Of a DNA stretch of 20,838 nucleotides, positions 1-7,881 are shown piece after piece. The stretch is from Planctomycetota bacterium (lineage in GTDB: Bacteria > Planctomycetota > Phycisphaerae > WQYP01), in NCBI GenBank assembly GCA_021780285.1, contig JAJXZA010000128.1, positions 1 to 20,838 on the forward strand. Direction: 5' to 3'. The position numbers and the translations under genes were made by a program. The notes below the pieces were generated by a model. The model was not told the origin of the DNA. It searched no databases and saw only the letters and a list, made by a program, of their open reading frames with translations. The first letter of the stretch is position 1, and every line of letters starts with the position of its first letter.

Positions 1-130
1 CGATATGCACTTCACAGTTTTTTCAAATATTCTGGCCCAAGCGGGCTATCGACGCCGTGTGCTCCGCGAACCATGACGGCCAGCAACTGTAAACGTCCGT
101 TAGGGACAGTACACTAGCTACGCTACTGGC

Positions 131-136
131 TATAAT
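131..136 (+). promoter_or_regulatory. TATAAT -10-like box ahead of the truncated PEP-CTERM frame
   Basis: A perfect TATAAT sits in the context GGCTATAAT, 9 bases before the GTG/ATG pair at 146-151. I see no convincing -35 hexamer 16-18 bases upstream. The same GGC/AGC-TATAAT context recurs at 8320-8325 and 10287-10292. A transcript from here would be almost leaderless for the frame at 146. It may equally be a chance match. Confidence 0.25.
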
Positions 137-145
137 CCACTCATA

Positions 146-562
146 GTGATGCTGTTTTCGGCGGCTAACAGTGGCCAGTTTACATGGGCGAATGGGAGCG
201 CGTTTGACACTACCGACAGCTCAAGCAGATCCCTAAAACCGGTCGTTGGAACTTGGTACCGCGTTTCAATCACCTCTTCCTCGCTGACAGCCGCTAACCC
301 GACTTGGGGTTTCAGCGTGACTAATACTGCAGGTACTACTTTGCTTAGCGACTCGGGCCTCGCATTCAGGACAACCCCGGCAACCAATGAGTATGGCACA
401 ATTACGGTCGGTACAGACAATAAGCCTGCCTCTGGGGTAGCGAGTAACTACCTGCTCGATAATGCGCTGGTTCAGACGCCGGAGCCTGCATCGCTCCTGC
501 TTTTCAGCGCCGCCGGGGCCGGCATGTTGCTGCTGCCGCGACGCAATCGCAGCAATGCCTGA
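146..562 (+). CDS. C-terminal part of a PEP-CTERM surface protein, 5' truncated or degraded
   Basis: The 138 residues end in a textbook PEP-CTERM sorting signal: Pro-Glu-Pro at residues 112-114, a hydrophobic helix at about 115-130, then a basic tail with RRNR at 132-135. Exosortases recognise this signal and process such proteins to the cell surface. The upstream part (residues 15-110) is Ser/Thr/Gly-rich beta-type sequence with WYRVSIT and NYLLDNALV, like the end of a jelly-roll or lectin-like domain common in these proteins. No signal peptide is encoded, although PEP-CTERM substrates need one. The frame is open only from 104, because an in-frame TAG lies at 101-103, and GTG 146 has no ribosome binding site. 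I read it as a remnant or frameshifted gene, not an intact one. A cognate exosortase lies at 10662. Confidence 0.7.
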   Translation: MMLFSAANSGQFTWANGSAFDTTDSSSRSLKPVVGTWYRVSITSSSLTAANPTWGFSVTNTAGTTLLSDSGLAFRTTPATNEYGTITVGTDNKPASGVASNYLLDNALVQTPEPASLLLFSAAGAGMLLLPRRNRSNA

Positions 563-602
563 TTGGGCCGAGCAAGCCACACGGATCGGTATGAGTTTTA
601 AC

Positions 603-634
603 ACACGGGCCGGCGTTGAATTGCCGGCCCGTGT
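603..634. terminator. Strong GC hairpin downstream of the PEP-CTERM gene
   Basis: A perfect 12-bp inverted repeat: ACACGGGCCGGC at 603-614 pairs with GCCGGCCCGTGT at 623-634 around an 8-base loop, 40 bases after the stop at 560-562. No T-run follows (GTTGCTAT comes next), so it is a strong hairpin but not a classical intrinsic terminator on the plus strand. A TTTTA tract precedes it at 596-600. Confidence 0.5.
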
Positions 635-725
635 TGCTATCAGCCCCATGCGAGGCAACCTGCACAATACTGGCGGAAAAAGGCTGCTCTTGTTTCCTCC
701 AGCAGGTGCAAACCCAACTGGCCTC

Positions 726-733
726 ATCACAAC
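726..733. repeat. Left 8-bp target duplication of MITE copy 1
   Basis: ATCACAAC immediately precedes the left end of the element and is repeated exactly at 853-860, immediately after the right end. This is direct evidence of transposition. Confidence 0.85.
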
Positions 734-852
734 GGGTCTGCCAATAAATCGGGCGTCGGGCCATGCCGAATCATACCAAACGGCATTTGCACTACAAAAA
801 CATGGGTTATGACGATGAAATATCGCGTCACGCCAGAAAAATTGGCAGACCC
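734..852. mobile_element. 119-bp MITE-like element, copy 1, with 8-bp target duplication
   Basis: The element starts GGGTCTGCCAAT and ends with its exact reverse complement ATTGGCAGACCC. The inverted repeat continues imperfectly, about 19 of 23 positions matching. It is flanked by an 8-bp direct repeat, ATCACAAC, at 726-733 and 853-860. An apparently identical 119-bp copy lies at 7882-8000 with a different target duplication. It encodes no protein of its own. Inside are two foldable stems: ATGCCG/CGGCAT (763-768 with 781-786) and TGACG/CGTCA (810-814 with 826-830). This is the structure of a non-autonomous element moved by a transposase elsewhere. The 8-bp duplication fits several IS families, and I cannot name the parent. 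Confidence 0.88.
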
Positions 853-860
853 ATCACAAC
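853..860. repeat. Right 8-bp target duplication of MITE copy 1
   Basis: ATCACAAC directly follows the right end of the 119-bp element and matches 726-733 exactly. Confidence 0.85.
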
Positions 861-974
861 TTACCGCCGCGTTGTGTTGAATCCTGCGACAATATCCTCT
901 AGTGTACCTGCGGCTCGCTTATACACCGGGCGTTATGGCGCGGCAGGCGCGGCGTTGGAGTTTGGTAAACGGCA

Positions 975-1835
975 ATGGATGTGCATACAGCGGCATTGGT
1001 CTGGATTATTGAAATCGCGGTGGCATCGTTTTTTGGCGGTGTTATCGGGGCCATCAGCGGCTTGGGCGGCGGCATTGTCATTGTACCGGTGCTTACCATT
1101 CTCATGCACCTGCCCATTACCGATGCCATCGGAGCCAGCATTGTCTCGGTGATAGCCGTGTCGAGCGGCGCCGGATCGGTGTATGTACGCGACCACATCA
1201 CCAATGTGCGCATCGCCATGTTTTTGGAGGTGTCTACCGCGACGGGCGCCATTTTTGGCGCGGCGGTTCTGGCTCCCCGACTCAACCATCAAGTGCTGAT
1301 GATTTTATTCGGCCTGACGCTTCTTTTTTCGTTGCTGCCGGTCTTGGCCAACATCGGCGAAGAACTACCCAAAGATATTAAAAGCGGCCCGTGGGCCAAA
1401 CGCATGAAAATGCGCGGCTCGTACTTCGACAAGCGCCTCGGCCGCGAAATTACCTATCAGGCAGCCCGTTTGCGGCCGGCCATCGGCATTATGTTTGTGG
1501 CCGGCCTGATGGCTGGCATTTTGGGCATCGGCGCGGGCGTACTCAAGGTGCTGGCGCAGGAAATTTCCATGCGATTGCCGGCAAAAGTGTCTACCGCAAC
1601 CAGCAATTTCATGATCGGCGTGACGGCGGCGGCGGCGGCGGGCGTCTATTTGCGGCGCGGGTTGGTGCTGCCATTTTTGGTGGCGCCCGTTGCCGGTGCG
1701 GTGCTGCTTGGGGCCATGTGCGGCACCAAACTGATGGAGCGTATGAGCAACGTGCTGGTGCGCAAGGTGTTCGCCATCGCCCTGGGCTTTATCGGCATAG
1801 AAATGCTGCTGCGCGGCTTTGGATTTAAGTTTTAA
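975..1835 (+). CDS. TauE/SafE-family membrane exporter (sulfite or organosulfonate type)
   Basis: This 286-residue, strongly hydrophobic protein has the two-fold repeat layout of the TauE/SafE family. The first half carries GAISGLGGGIVIVPVL at about residues 25-40. The second half carries GILGIGAGVLKVL at about 179-191, so each half has the glycine-rich helix typical of these carriers. About seven or eight membrane segments are visible, with a cytoplasmic-looking basic stretch at about 130-163 between the halves. Family members move sulfite, sulfoacetate or other small anions across the inner membrane, but substrates cannot be predicted reliably, so I give no symbol. The start is ATG 975; the ribosome binding site is weak. 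The DUF1634 gene follows after 15 bases, a frequent pairing, so they probably form one operon. A mobile element lies 122 bases upstream and may have altered expression. Confidence 0.87.
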   Translation: MDVHTAALVWIIEIAVASFFGGVIGAISGLGGGIVIVPVLTILMHLPITDAIGASIVSVIAVSSGAGSVYVRDHITNVRIAMFLEVSTATGAIFGAAVLAPRLNHQVLMILFGLTLLFSLLPVLANIGEELPKDIKSGPWAKRMKMRGSYFDKRLGREITYQAARLRPAIGIMFVAGLMAGILGIGAGVLKVLAQEISMRLPAKVSTATSNFMIGVTAAAAAGVYLRRGLVLPFLVAPVAGAVLLGAMCGTKLMERMSNVLVRKVFAIALGFIGIEMLLRGFGFKF

Positions 1836-1850
1836 CATTCGGAATAGCAC

Positions 1851-2303
1851 ATGACAGAGCCAAACCCAGACATACCCGCGGCGCAAGCGCCTTCGCCCAT
1901 GGCGGCCCATACGCCACCGGCCGCCGACAATGGCGAAGCGCCCATTACCAACGAAACGGTCATTCAGGATGTATCCGCGTGGATTTTGCGCATCGGCTCG
2001 TTTGGCAGCGTAAGCATCCTGCTGCTGGGCCTGGTGCTGGCCATGGTGCAGCATCCGCTGGATAAAAAAGAGATGCTCAAGGCGCGTTTCTCGCTGTCTT
2101 TGTCGCATGTGTCGCAGGGGCTGCTGCACGCCCGCGGACTCGATGTCATGGAAATCGGCATTTTTCTGCTGGTACTCACGCCGGTGATGCGGGTGGCTGC
2201 TTCAGTCATTCTTTTTGCGTTTGTGGATCGCGATAAAGTTTACACCGTTGTCACGCTTATTGTACTGCTCATTACGCTGGCGAGCCTTTTTCTATTGCGG
2301 TAA
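1851..2303 (+). CDS. DUF1634 family membrane protein
   Basis: This 150-residue protein has a Pro/Ala-rich N-terminal stretch of about 35 residues, then three hydrophobic segments at about 45-66, 98-122 and 128-149. The spacing and sequence (ILRIGSFGSVSILLLGLVLAMV early, then GLDVMEIGIFLLVLTPVMRVA) match DUF1634 proteins, which are regularly encoded beside TauE/SafE exporters. Their function is unknown; an accessory role for the transporter is inferred from that gene neighbourhood. The start at ATG 1851 lies 15 bases after the exporter stop, with a poor ribosome binding site, which suggests translational coupling. A start at codon 17 is also possible and would remove most of the low-complexity N-terminus. 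Confidence 0.82.
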   Translation: MTEPNPDIPAAQAPSPMAAHTPPAADNGEAPITNETVIQDVSAWILRIGSFGSVSILLLGLVLAMVQHPLDKKEMLKARFSLSLSHVSQGLLHARGLDVMEIGIFLLVLTPVMRVAASVILFAFVDRDKVYTVVTLIVLLITLASLFLLR

Positions 2304-2366
2304 GCTGGCCGCCGTTAATCCGCGCCCTGTCCGCGGCATCGGCGGTTTGCCACAACTCGCGGCGGA

Positions 2367-2396
2367 TTGTGCATGCGCCGCGCCGTCCTGTACACT
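2367..2396 (+). promoter_or_regulatory. Candidate sigma-70-type promoter for the acyltransferase gene
   Basis: TTGTGC at 2367-2372 and TACACT at 2391-2396 are separated by 18 bases, about 49 bases before ATG 2445. The same TACACT -10 occurs in the SNF2 promoter candidate at 17546-17551. It would let the acyltransferase be transcribed apart from the upstream exporter pair. Confidence 0.4.
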
Positions 2397-2444
2397 TAGC
2401 CGGCGGCGATATTGCCGCGGACTTGCAGGAATTTTTGTCGCAGC

Positions 2445-3365
2445 ATGAAACCCCGAAATCCCACGCTCGACCTCGGCCAATATATGGCGGCCCGCTGGGC
2501 CACCATGATGCTCGGCATGTTTCCGGTGAACGCCAACCTGCAGACCGCCCGCGCCTTTGGTTCGCTGCTGTTTGCCGTGGACGCCAAACACCGCAAGCGC
2601 GGTATGGATAACCTTCGCCGCAGCTTTCCCGACTGGCCGGAAGACCGCATCAAAGCCGTCGCCCGTCGCTCGGTGCAGCATTTTTGTGAACTGGCCATTG
2701 ATGTCATCTCCACAACGCGCACCATCAATATTGAACGCTGGCACCAACATGTGCATCTGGGGCAGATGAGTAAAACTCTGGAAATCGCGCTGCGCGGTCG
2801 CGGAGCCATCATGCTCACGGGTCATTACGGTAATTGGGAAATACTCGGCTATACCATGGCGACGCTGGGGTTTAAGAGCTACAGCATCGCCCGCCCGATA
2901 GATAACCCGCACTTCGACGCCTGGCTGCTGGGTGTGCGCGAAAACAAAGGGCAGATCATTCTCTCCAAGCGCGGCGTTACCACCACCGCCCAGGACGTGC
3001 TGGAAAACAAGGGCGTGCTCGGCATCATTGCCGACCAAAACGCCGGGCCAAAAGGTCTGTTTGTGCCCTTTTTTGGCCGCCTGGCCAGCACCTACAAAAG
3101 CATCGGCCTGCTGGCAATTCAACATAATGTGCCGGTGATTATCGGTTACGCCCGCCGGCGCAACGACCGCTTCGAGTTTGATTTGGGCATTACCGACATC
3201 ATTGAGCCGACCGACTGGCAGAGCCAAAGCGATGAACTGTATTACATTACCGAGCGCTACACGCGGGCGATTGAAACATTTGTCCGCGAAGACCCGACCC
3301 AGTATTTGTGGATACACCGCCGCTGGAAAACCCGCCCCAAAGGCGAGCCGCCGGAAGAGGCATAG
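2445..3365 (+). CDS. LpxL/HtrB-type lysophospholipid/lipid A acyltransferase
   Basis: This 306-residue protein has the features of the lipid A biosynthesis (lauroyl/myristoyl) acyltransferase family. The HX4E catalytic motif is in TGHYGNWE (His127, Glu132). A central DQNAGPKGLFVPFFG block follows, and the C-terminal YLWIHRRWKTRP is the usual family ending. Such enzymes transfer an acyl chain to lipid A precursors, or to other lipids such as ornithine lipids or glycans in some lineages, at the inner face of the inner membrane. The exact acceptor cannot be told. A longer frame opens at TTG 2412, but ATG 2445 gives a sensible N-terminus and length. AGGA at 2427-2430 is rather far from it. The gene ends 12 bases from the convergent lutC stop. 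It supports an outer membrane in this organism. Confidence 0.87.
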   Translation: MKPRNPTLDLGQYMAARWATMMLGMFPVNANLQTARAFGSLLFAVDAKHRKRGMDNLRRSFPDWPEDRIKAVARRSVQHFCELAIDVISTTRTINIERWHQHVHLGQMSKTLEIALRGRGAIMLTGHYGNWEILGYTMATLGFKSYSIARPIDNPHFDAWLLGVRENKGQIILSKRGVTTTAQDVLENKGVLGIIADQNAGPKGLFVPFFGRLASTYKSIGLLAIQHNVPVIIGYARRRNDRFEFDLGITDIIEPTDWQSQSDELYYITERYTRAIETFVREDPTQYLWIHRRWKTRPKGEPPEEA

Positions 3366-3377
3366 GCACCGGGAGCG

Positions 3378-4100
3378 TTAATCAACCACGGCCACGCAAA
3401 GATATTTTGGCCCATGCACCCCGGTGACGAGGTTCATCTCAATGTCCGCGGTTTTGCTGGGGCCGTTGATAATGACCACATTTGATGGGATGCCGCCGGC
3501 CGTATCCGCGAGCATGCGATCAATGCCATCCACCATGTCGGCAACAATTTGCTTTGCCGGCAGCACCACCATATGCAGCGGAATCGTCAGCGTTGCCGAT
3601 CGGCCAAAGGCTGCGTCGCTCCACACCAGCAGGGCGCCGGTATCCGCGAGGCCATAGCGGCAATCGGTGATGGCAACATCGCAATCGAAAACAACCTTGC
3701 CGCAGTCGGGCCGGCCCCACATCTCAACCTGCGAGCCGCGACGTTGGAGCAACTCGGTCAAACCGACAGGCATGGGGCCGGCAAAGTCGAGCATGACGCG
3801 ATCGGCTTTGTGGCCCGCCAGAAATGCTTCGATAATCGCGGGTAAATTCACCGGATTTGCCGCTGCGACCTTCGCTCCATTCTGTGCGGCCTGCGCCATC
3901 CAACGCACACTGCGACCCGGGTCGCCAGCCGCGACCTGCCTGATGACCGCCTCATTTCGCTGCGGGCGGCTTGCGGGCTTCTCCGTGCTTTCGCCGGTGC
4001 GGCCCAGCGCTTTTCGCACGCGCGCCAAAAATTCGCGCCGCGCCGGCTGGTTGGCAACGCTCCATGCGTCCGGCGTATGGGCGGGTTGCTGCAGACTCAT
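3378..4100 (-). CDS. lutC: LutC/YkgG-family protein of the L-lactate oxidation complex
   Basis: This 240-residue protein ends in the LutC (DUF162) signature, GPSKTADIEMNL followed by VTGVHGPK, with the earlier block DTGALLVWSD at about residues 152-161. LutC is the third component of the LutABC iron-sulfur system that oxidises L-lactate to pyruvate. I place the start at ATG 4100, where ATGA overlaps the lutB stop by 4 bases and GGAGG lies 7 bases upstream. The frame extends to a GTG at 4145, but that would add 15 unconserved residues inside lutB. It is last in the operon, and its stop is 12 bases from the convergent acyltransferase stop. No terminator is visible in that gap. Confidence 0.93.
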   Translation of the reverse strand: MSLQQPAHTPDAWSVANQPARREFLARVRKALGRTGESTEKPASRPQRNEAVIRQVAAGDPGRSVRWMAQAAQNGAKVAAANPVNLPAIIEAFLAGHKADRVMLDFAGPMPVGLTELLQRRGSQVEMWGRPDCGKVVFDCDVAITDCRYGLADTGALLVWSDAAFGRSATLTIPLHMVVLPAKQIVADMVDGIDRMLADTAGGIPSNVVIINGPSKTADIEMNLVTGVHGPKYLCVAVVD

Positions 4101-5578
4101 CGCTTGCCCTCCGGGGTGCCGCGGTCTACACGGCGCTGGTTCCACAAAGTACGAAAATTATTTTTCGGCGGCTGCGGAAAATCGCGTATGGCCGTCCAGC
4201 CTTTGGCCGGGCCGGGCAGGCGGGTGATCCATCCATCTTTGTGCGGCAGCAGCCGCATGCCGACACGCTGGGCAAACTGGCCTAGCCGGTACGTCCAGCC
4301 ATAGCGCAGCCCGGTGGTCCACAATCGAAAGATAAGCTTTTCTCCAAAACCGGCGATTCCCTGGTCAATCTGGTCTTTTTTCATGTGAATGAGCATTTCG
4401 GGGATGTTGATTTTGACGGGGCAAGCCTCGTAGCACGCGCCGCACAGGCTCGATGCGTGCGGCAGGTGCTTGTGCTCCGCAAGACCATTGAACAGCGGCG
4501 TAATCAAAGCACCGATCGGACCAGGGTAAACACTGCCATATGTATGCCCACCCACCTTGCGGTAAATGGGGCAGGCATTCAGGCACGCGCCGCAGCGGAT
4601 GCAGCGCAGCGTATCGCGGTAATCGCCGGCCAAAATGCGGCTGCGGCCATTGTCCATGATAATCAGATGAAACTCATCGGGGCCGTCGTGTTCATCAGCA
4701 CGCCGGGGGCCGGTGATGATGTTGGTATATTGCGTCAGCGCCTGGCCCGACGCCGAACGGGCCAGCAGCTTTAAGAAAATGGGCAGATCGCGCATTTCAG
4801 GAATGATTTTTTCCATGCCCATAATGGCCACATGCACCCGTGGCCGCGACGTGCACATGCGCCCATTGCCTTCGTTGGTGCACAGCACAATCGAGCCGGT
4901 GTCGGCAATGGCGAAGTTGACGCCGCTGATGCCCATATCCGCCTGATTAAAACGCTGCCGCAGATACACGCGGGCCATCTCGGCGAGGCTTTGCGGGTCG
5001 TCGGTGTATGGAACCTTAAAGTAGCGTTCAAACACCCGGCCGATATCTTTGGCATTGCGATGAATCACGGGCATGACAATATGTGATGGATGGTCGTTGT
5101 CCACCTGCAGAATAAACTCGCCGAGGTCGGTTTCCAGCGGTTCAAGGCCGGCCTTTTCCAGGGCGTGGTTCAATTCGCTTTCTTCGCTGACCATGCTTTT
5201 GCTTTTGACAATCAGCTTGCTGTTGGTTTGGCGGGCGATGTCTATGACAAGCTGGTTGGCATCGTCGCGGCCCAGGGCGTAGTGCACATGGCCGCCATGC
5301 TTTTGAACATTGGCCTCAAGCTGGGCAAGGTAATAATCGAGATTGTCGAGCGTGTGCCGCTTGATGTCGCCGGCAAGCGTTCGCAGCGCGTCGCTGTCGG
5401 GCAATTCGGCCAGTGTGGCGCGGCGGCCATAGTCTTTTTTGGTTACGGAGTTGTCCAGCGCGGTATGCAGGGCCTCGTCAGCGCTGGTGAGCGCCGCTTC
5501 ACGCATAAAATCAGGGTTAAACACCGGCAGCGAATGCCGGAGCGAACCGGGCGACGAGCCGGCGGCTTTGGCAGTCAT
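4097..5578 (-). CDS. lutB: LutB/LldF iron-sulfur subunit of L-lactate oxidation
   Basis: This 493-residue protein combines a DUF162-like N-terminal domain (about 60-300, with IADTGSIVLCTNEGNGR) and a ferredoxin-like C-terminal part. The first cluster motif is CIRCGACLNACP (Cys326, 329, 332, 336). The second is CGACYEACP (Cys379, 382, 386). These bind [4Fe-4S] clusters and relay electrons from lactate to an acceptor in the respiratory chain. Length and order match LutB/LldF. The start at ATG 5578 overlaps the lutA stop by 4 bases, as does its own stop with lutC, so the three are almost certainly co-translated. Confidence 0.95.
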   Translation of the reverse strand: MTAKAAGSSPGSLRHSLPVFNPDFMREAALTSADEALHTALDNSVTKKDYGRRATLAELPDSDALRTLAGDIKRHTLDNLDYYLAQLEANVQKHGGHVHYALGRDDANQLVIDIARQTNSKLIVKSKSMVSEESELNHALEKAGLEPLETDLGEFILQVDNDHPSHIVMPVIHRNAKDIGRVFERYFKVPYTDDPQSLAEMARVYLRQRFNQADMGISGVNFAIADTGSIVLCTNEGNGRMCTSRPRVHVAIMGMEKIIPEMRDLPIFLKLLARSASGQALTQYTNIITGPRRADEHDGPDEFHLIIMDNGRSRILAGDYRDTLRCIRCGACLNACPIYRKVGGHTYGSVYPGPIGALITPLFNGLAEHKHLPHASSLCGACYEACPVKINIPEMLIHMKKDQIDQGIAGFGEKLIFRLWTTGLRYGWTYRLGQFAQRVGMRLLPHKDGWITRLPGPAKGWTAIRDFPQPPKNNFRTLWNQRRVDRGTPEGKR

Positions 5579-6321
5579 CGGCTCTCCCCTGCATCAATGG
5601 CCGAGGCTAATACTTCGGCGATGTGCTTTACCGCAAAGTCGCCATGCTGCCGATGACAGGCGCCGCCGATATTCATGGCACAGCCGCCATCGTTAACAAT
5701 CATCACGTCGGCGCCGGTTTTTTGGCCGCACTGCACTTTGTCTCGCACGATGGCGCCGGAAATGTCCGGATATTTTACGGCAAAGGTTCCGCCGAAGCCG
5801 CAGCATTGCTCGGCCTTTTCCAGCGGGATAAAACTGGCTCCCTTAAGCTGCTTGAGCAGGCTGATACACGGCTCACCGGTGGTCCCCAGGCCGCGCAGGT
5901 GGCAGGTGTAGTGATAGGTAAAGCGCTGCGGGTCGGGAAGCGTAAGTTTTGAAACGTCCACCTTGAGCACGCGGGTTAAAAACTCCACGAACTCATAGCA
6001 GCGTGCCGCAAAATCCAACGCCTCCTGATGCTTGGCCGGATCATCCTTAAACAATTCCGGGTAGTGGTCGCGAATCATCGCCGCACACGACCCGGAAGGC
6101 GTTACGATATAGGCCGAATTTTTAAACACGCGAATCATCCGCTCGGCCAGTGGGCGCGCCTCCTGCGGGTAGCCGTTGTTAAACTGCGGCTGGCCGCAGC
6201 AGGTTTGAGCCTGCGGAAAGTCCACACTGCAGCCAAAATGCTCCAGCGTTTTCACCACCGCCATGCCAACCTGCGGGGCAAATAAATCGGTCAAGCACGT
6301 TATAAAAAGGCTTACTTGCAT
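5575..6321 (-). CDS. lutA: LutA/LldE cysteine-rich (CCG domain) subunit of L-lactate oxidation
   Basis: This 248-residue protein has two CCG-type cysteine-rich domains: QTCCGQPQFNNG (Cys41-42) and EQCCGFGGTF (Cys173-174), with further cysteines in TYHYTCHLRGLG and NDGGCAMN. This is the layout of LutA/LldE, related to the heterodisulfide reductase and glycolate oxidase iron-sulfur subunits. The N-terminus, QVSLFITCLTDLFAPQVG, matches the usual family start, which fixes ATG 6321. AGG lies only two bases from the ATG, so the ribosome binding site is poorly spaced. A promoter-like pair just upstream suggests a very short leader. First gene of lutABC; icd lies 118 bases upstream on the same strand. 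Confidence 0.95.
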   Translation of the reverse strand: MQVSLFITCLTDLFAPQVGMAVVKTLEHFGCSVDFPQAQTCCGQPQFNNGYPQEARPLAERMIRVFKNSAYIVTPSGSCAAMIRDHYPELFKDDPAKHQEALDFAARCYEFVEFLTRVLKVDVSKLTLPDPQRFTYHYTCHLRGLGTTGEPCISLLKQLKGASFIPLEKAEQCCGFGGTFAVKYPDISGAIVRDKVQCGQKTGADVMIVNDGGCAMNIGGACHRQHGDFAVKHIAEVLASAIDAGESR

Positions 6322-6330
6322 ATCCTGCGT

Positions 6331-6359
6331 AGTTTACGTTGTCGGCGGCGCGCAGGCAA
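6331..6359 (-). promoter_or_regulatory. Candidate promoter giving a near-leaderless lutA transcript
   Basis: On the minus strand TTGCCT (6354-6359) and TAAACT (6331-6336) are 17 bases apart. The -10 box ends only 9 bases before the lutA ATG, so transcription would begin within a few bases of the start codon. Confidence 0.33.
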
Positions 6360-6439
6360 CTACCGCCCCGGTCGGCGGCAAGCGGCGTTAACAGTACCAG
6401 CCCGCCCCGCCCACCGCCGCAAGGCGATTGTCGCAATTG

Positions 6440-7726
6440 TTAGATATTTTTGATAACCGCATCGGCGAATTCGCTGCACTTCACTTCGTGCGCGCCGGTC
6501 ATAAGTCGGGCAAAATCGTAGGTTACAACTTTTTGCCCGATGGTCTTTTCGAGCGCGGCTACAATGCTGTCGGCCACCTGCTGCCAACCCAGGTGCTCGA
6601 ACATCATCACACCCGAAAGCACCACGCTGCCGGGGTTTACTTTATCGAGGTTGGCGTACTTGGGCGCCGTGCCATGCGTGGCTTCAAAAATGGCATGGCC
6701 GCTGTGGTAATTAATGTTACCGCCGGGAGCAATGCCAATACCGCCCACCTGCGCCGCCAACGCATCGCTGAGGTAGTCGCCATTGAGGTTAAGCGTTGCA
6801 ATCACGTCGAAATCGTCCGGGCGGGTTAGCACCTGCTGCAGCGTGATGTCGGCAATGGCGTCCTTGATGATGATGCCGTTGGGCAGGCGGCACCACGGGC
6901 CGCCATCTATTTCGACGGCGCCATATTTTTCTTTGGCAAGTTGGTAGCCCCAATCGCGAAACGCCCCCTCGGTATACTTCATGATGTTACCCTTGTGCAC
7001 AAACGTTACGCTCTTGCGCTTATGCTTGATGGCGTAGTCTATCGCGGCGGCAATAAGCCGTTGCGAGCCATCCTTGCTTACCGGCTTAATGCCAATGCCG
7101 CTGCTTTCGGCGAAACGCACCTTGCCATACACCTTGGGGAACTCAGCTTTGATAAATGCCAGTAGTTTGCGGGCTTCTTCGGATCCCGCGGCCCATTCTA
7201 TGCCGGCGTAAATGTCCTCAGTATTTTCGCGGAATATCACCATATTCACCGCTTCAGGCCGCTTCACGGGGCTTGGCACACCGGCAAAATACCGCACGGG
7301 CCGCAAACAAACATAAAGGTCCAGCAATTGCCGCAATGCCACATTAAGCGATCGAATGCCGCCGCCCACCGGAGTGGTAAGCGGACCCTTAATTCCCACC
7401 AAAAAGTGCCGGAATGCCTCAATAGTGTCGTCGGGCAACCACGCCTTGGCATCGCCCTCGGGCGTGCCGGTCTTGAACTTGTTAAACGATTTTTCGCCGG
7501 CGTAAACCTCCATCCAGGCAATCTGCTTTTTACCGCCAAAGGCTTTTTTGACCGCCGCATCGAACACGCGTACCGACGCCCGCCAGATATCAGCTCCGGT
7601 GCCATCGCCCTCTATAAATGGAATAATGGGATGATCGGGCACATTGAGCACATTGCCCGGCCCCATCGTAATGGGTTGACCATGGGCCGGCACTACAACC
7701 GTTTTAAAGCTGGGAATGTTTGACAT
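6440..7726 (-). CDS. icd: NADP-dependent isocitrate dehydrogenase
   Basis: This 428-residue enzyme of the TCA cycle converts isocitrate to 2-oxoglutarate, CO2 and NADPH. Motifs match the E. coli type: GGGIRSLNVALRQ (the serine equivalent to E. coli Ser113 is at about residue 126), ENTEDIYAGIEW, FVHKGNIMKYTEGAF, and the family signature around NLNGDYLSDALAAQ. The APKYA block carries the Lys-Tyr pair that favours NADP over NAD. The start is ATG 7726, with GGAG about 7 bases upstream. The frame runs back to 7753, but that adds nine unconserved residues. It lies upstream of lutABC in the same direction with a 118-base gap; read-through is possible because no clear terminator separates them. Confidence 0.95.
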   Translation of the reverse strand: MSNIPSFKTVVVPAHGQPITMGPGNVLNVPDHPIIPFIEGDGTGADIWRASVRVFDAAVKKAFGGKKQIAWMEVYAGEKSFNKFKTGTPEGDAKAWLPDDTIEAFRHFLVGIKGPLTTPVGGGIRSLNVALRQLLDLYVCLRPVRYFAGVPSPVKRPEAVNMVIFRENTEDIYAGIEWAAGSEEARKLLAFIKAEFPKVYGKVRFAESSGIGIKPVSKDGSQRLIAAAIDYAIKHKRKSVTFVHKGNIMKYTEGAFRDWGYQLAKEKYGAVEIDGGPWCRLPNGIIIKDAIADITLQQVLTRPDDFDVIATLNLNGDYLSDALAAQVGGIGIAPGGNINYHSGHAIFEATHGTAPKYANLDKVNPGSVVLSGVMMFEHLGWQQVADSIVAALEKTIGQKVVTYDFARLMTGAHEVKCSEFADAVIKNI

Positions 7727-7873
7727 AACTAATAGCTCCGATTTTACTGGCAACCGCAGTGCTTCCTATCATCTTCGGCGTGGGTTCAGGTGCTGCGGCT
7801 AAACCTCGATGTTCCGCGCGAAGCGGATAAGTTACTCAACGTTGGCTTCCGCGACAAGTACGCGGCGCAGCCG

Positions 7874-7881
7874 CTCTGGAA
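7874..7881. repeat. CTCTGGAA target duplication, first of three copies
   Basis: CTCTGGAA occurs here, at 8001-8008 and at 8163-8170. The first pair flanks the 119-bp copy 2. The second and third flank the older 154-bp element. Confidence 0.85.

Larger units (their letters stand above)
563..974. other. Gene-free spacer between PEP-CTERM remnant and TauE-like exporter
   Basis: This 412-base gap holds the hairpin at 603-634 and the 119-bp mobile element at 734-852 with its 8-bp duplications. The frames running through it have no recognisable domains and no good start signals. I found no convincing -35/-10 pair for the exporter gene in the last 120 bases. Confidence 0.6.

Noticed and set aside
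1365..2129. Long minus-strand frame opposite the exporter and DUF1634 genes
   Set aside because: It is rich in His, Gln and Arg with no domain, and lies antisense to two well-supported membrane proteins; a shadow of high-GC codon bias.
2412..2444. TTG start extending the acyltransferase by 11 residues
   Set aside because: The added residues are not typical of the family, the extension has no ribosome binding site, and it overlaps the region just after the promoter candidate.
2292..3317. 341-codon minus-strand frame opposite the acyltransferase
   Set aside because: No recognisable domains, atypical composition, and fully antisense to a gene with catalytic motifs.
4101..4145. GTG start extending LutC by 15 residues
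   Set aside because: The ATG at 4100 gives a coupled ATGA overlap with a good GGAGG site; the extension is unconserved sequence inside lutB.
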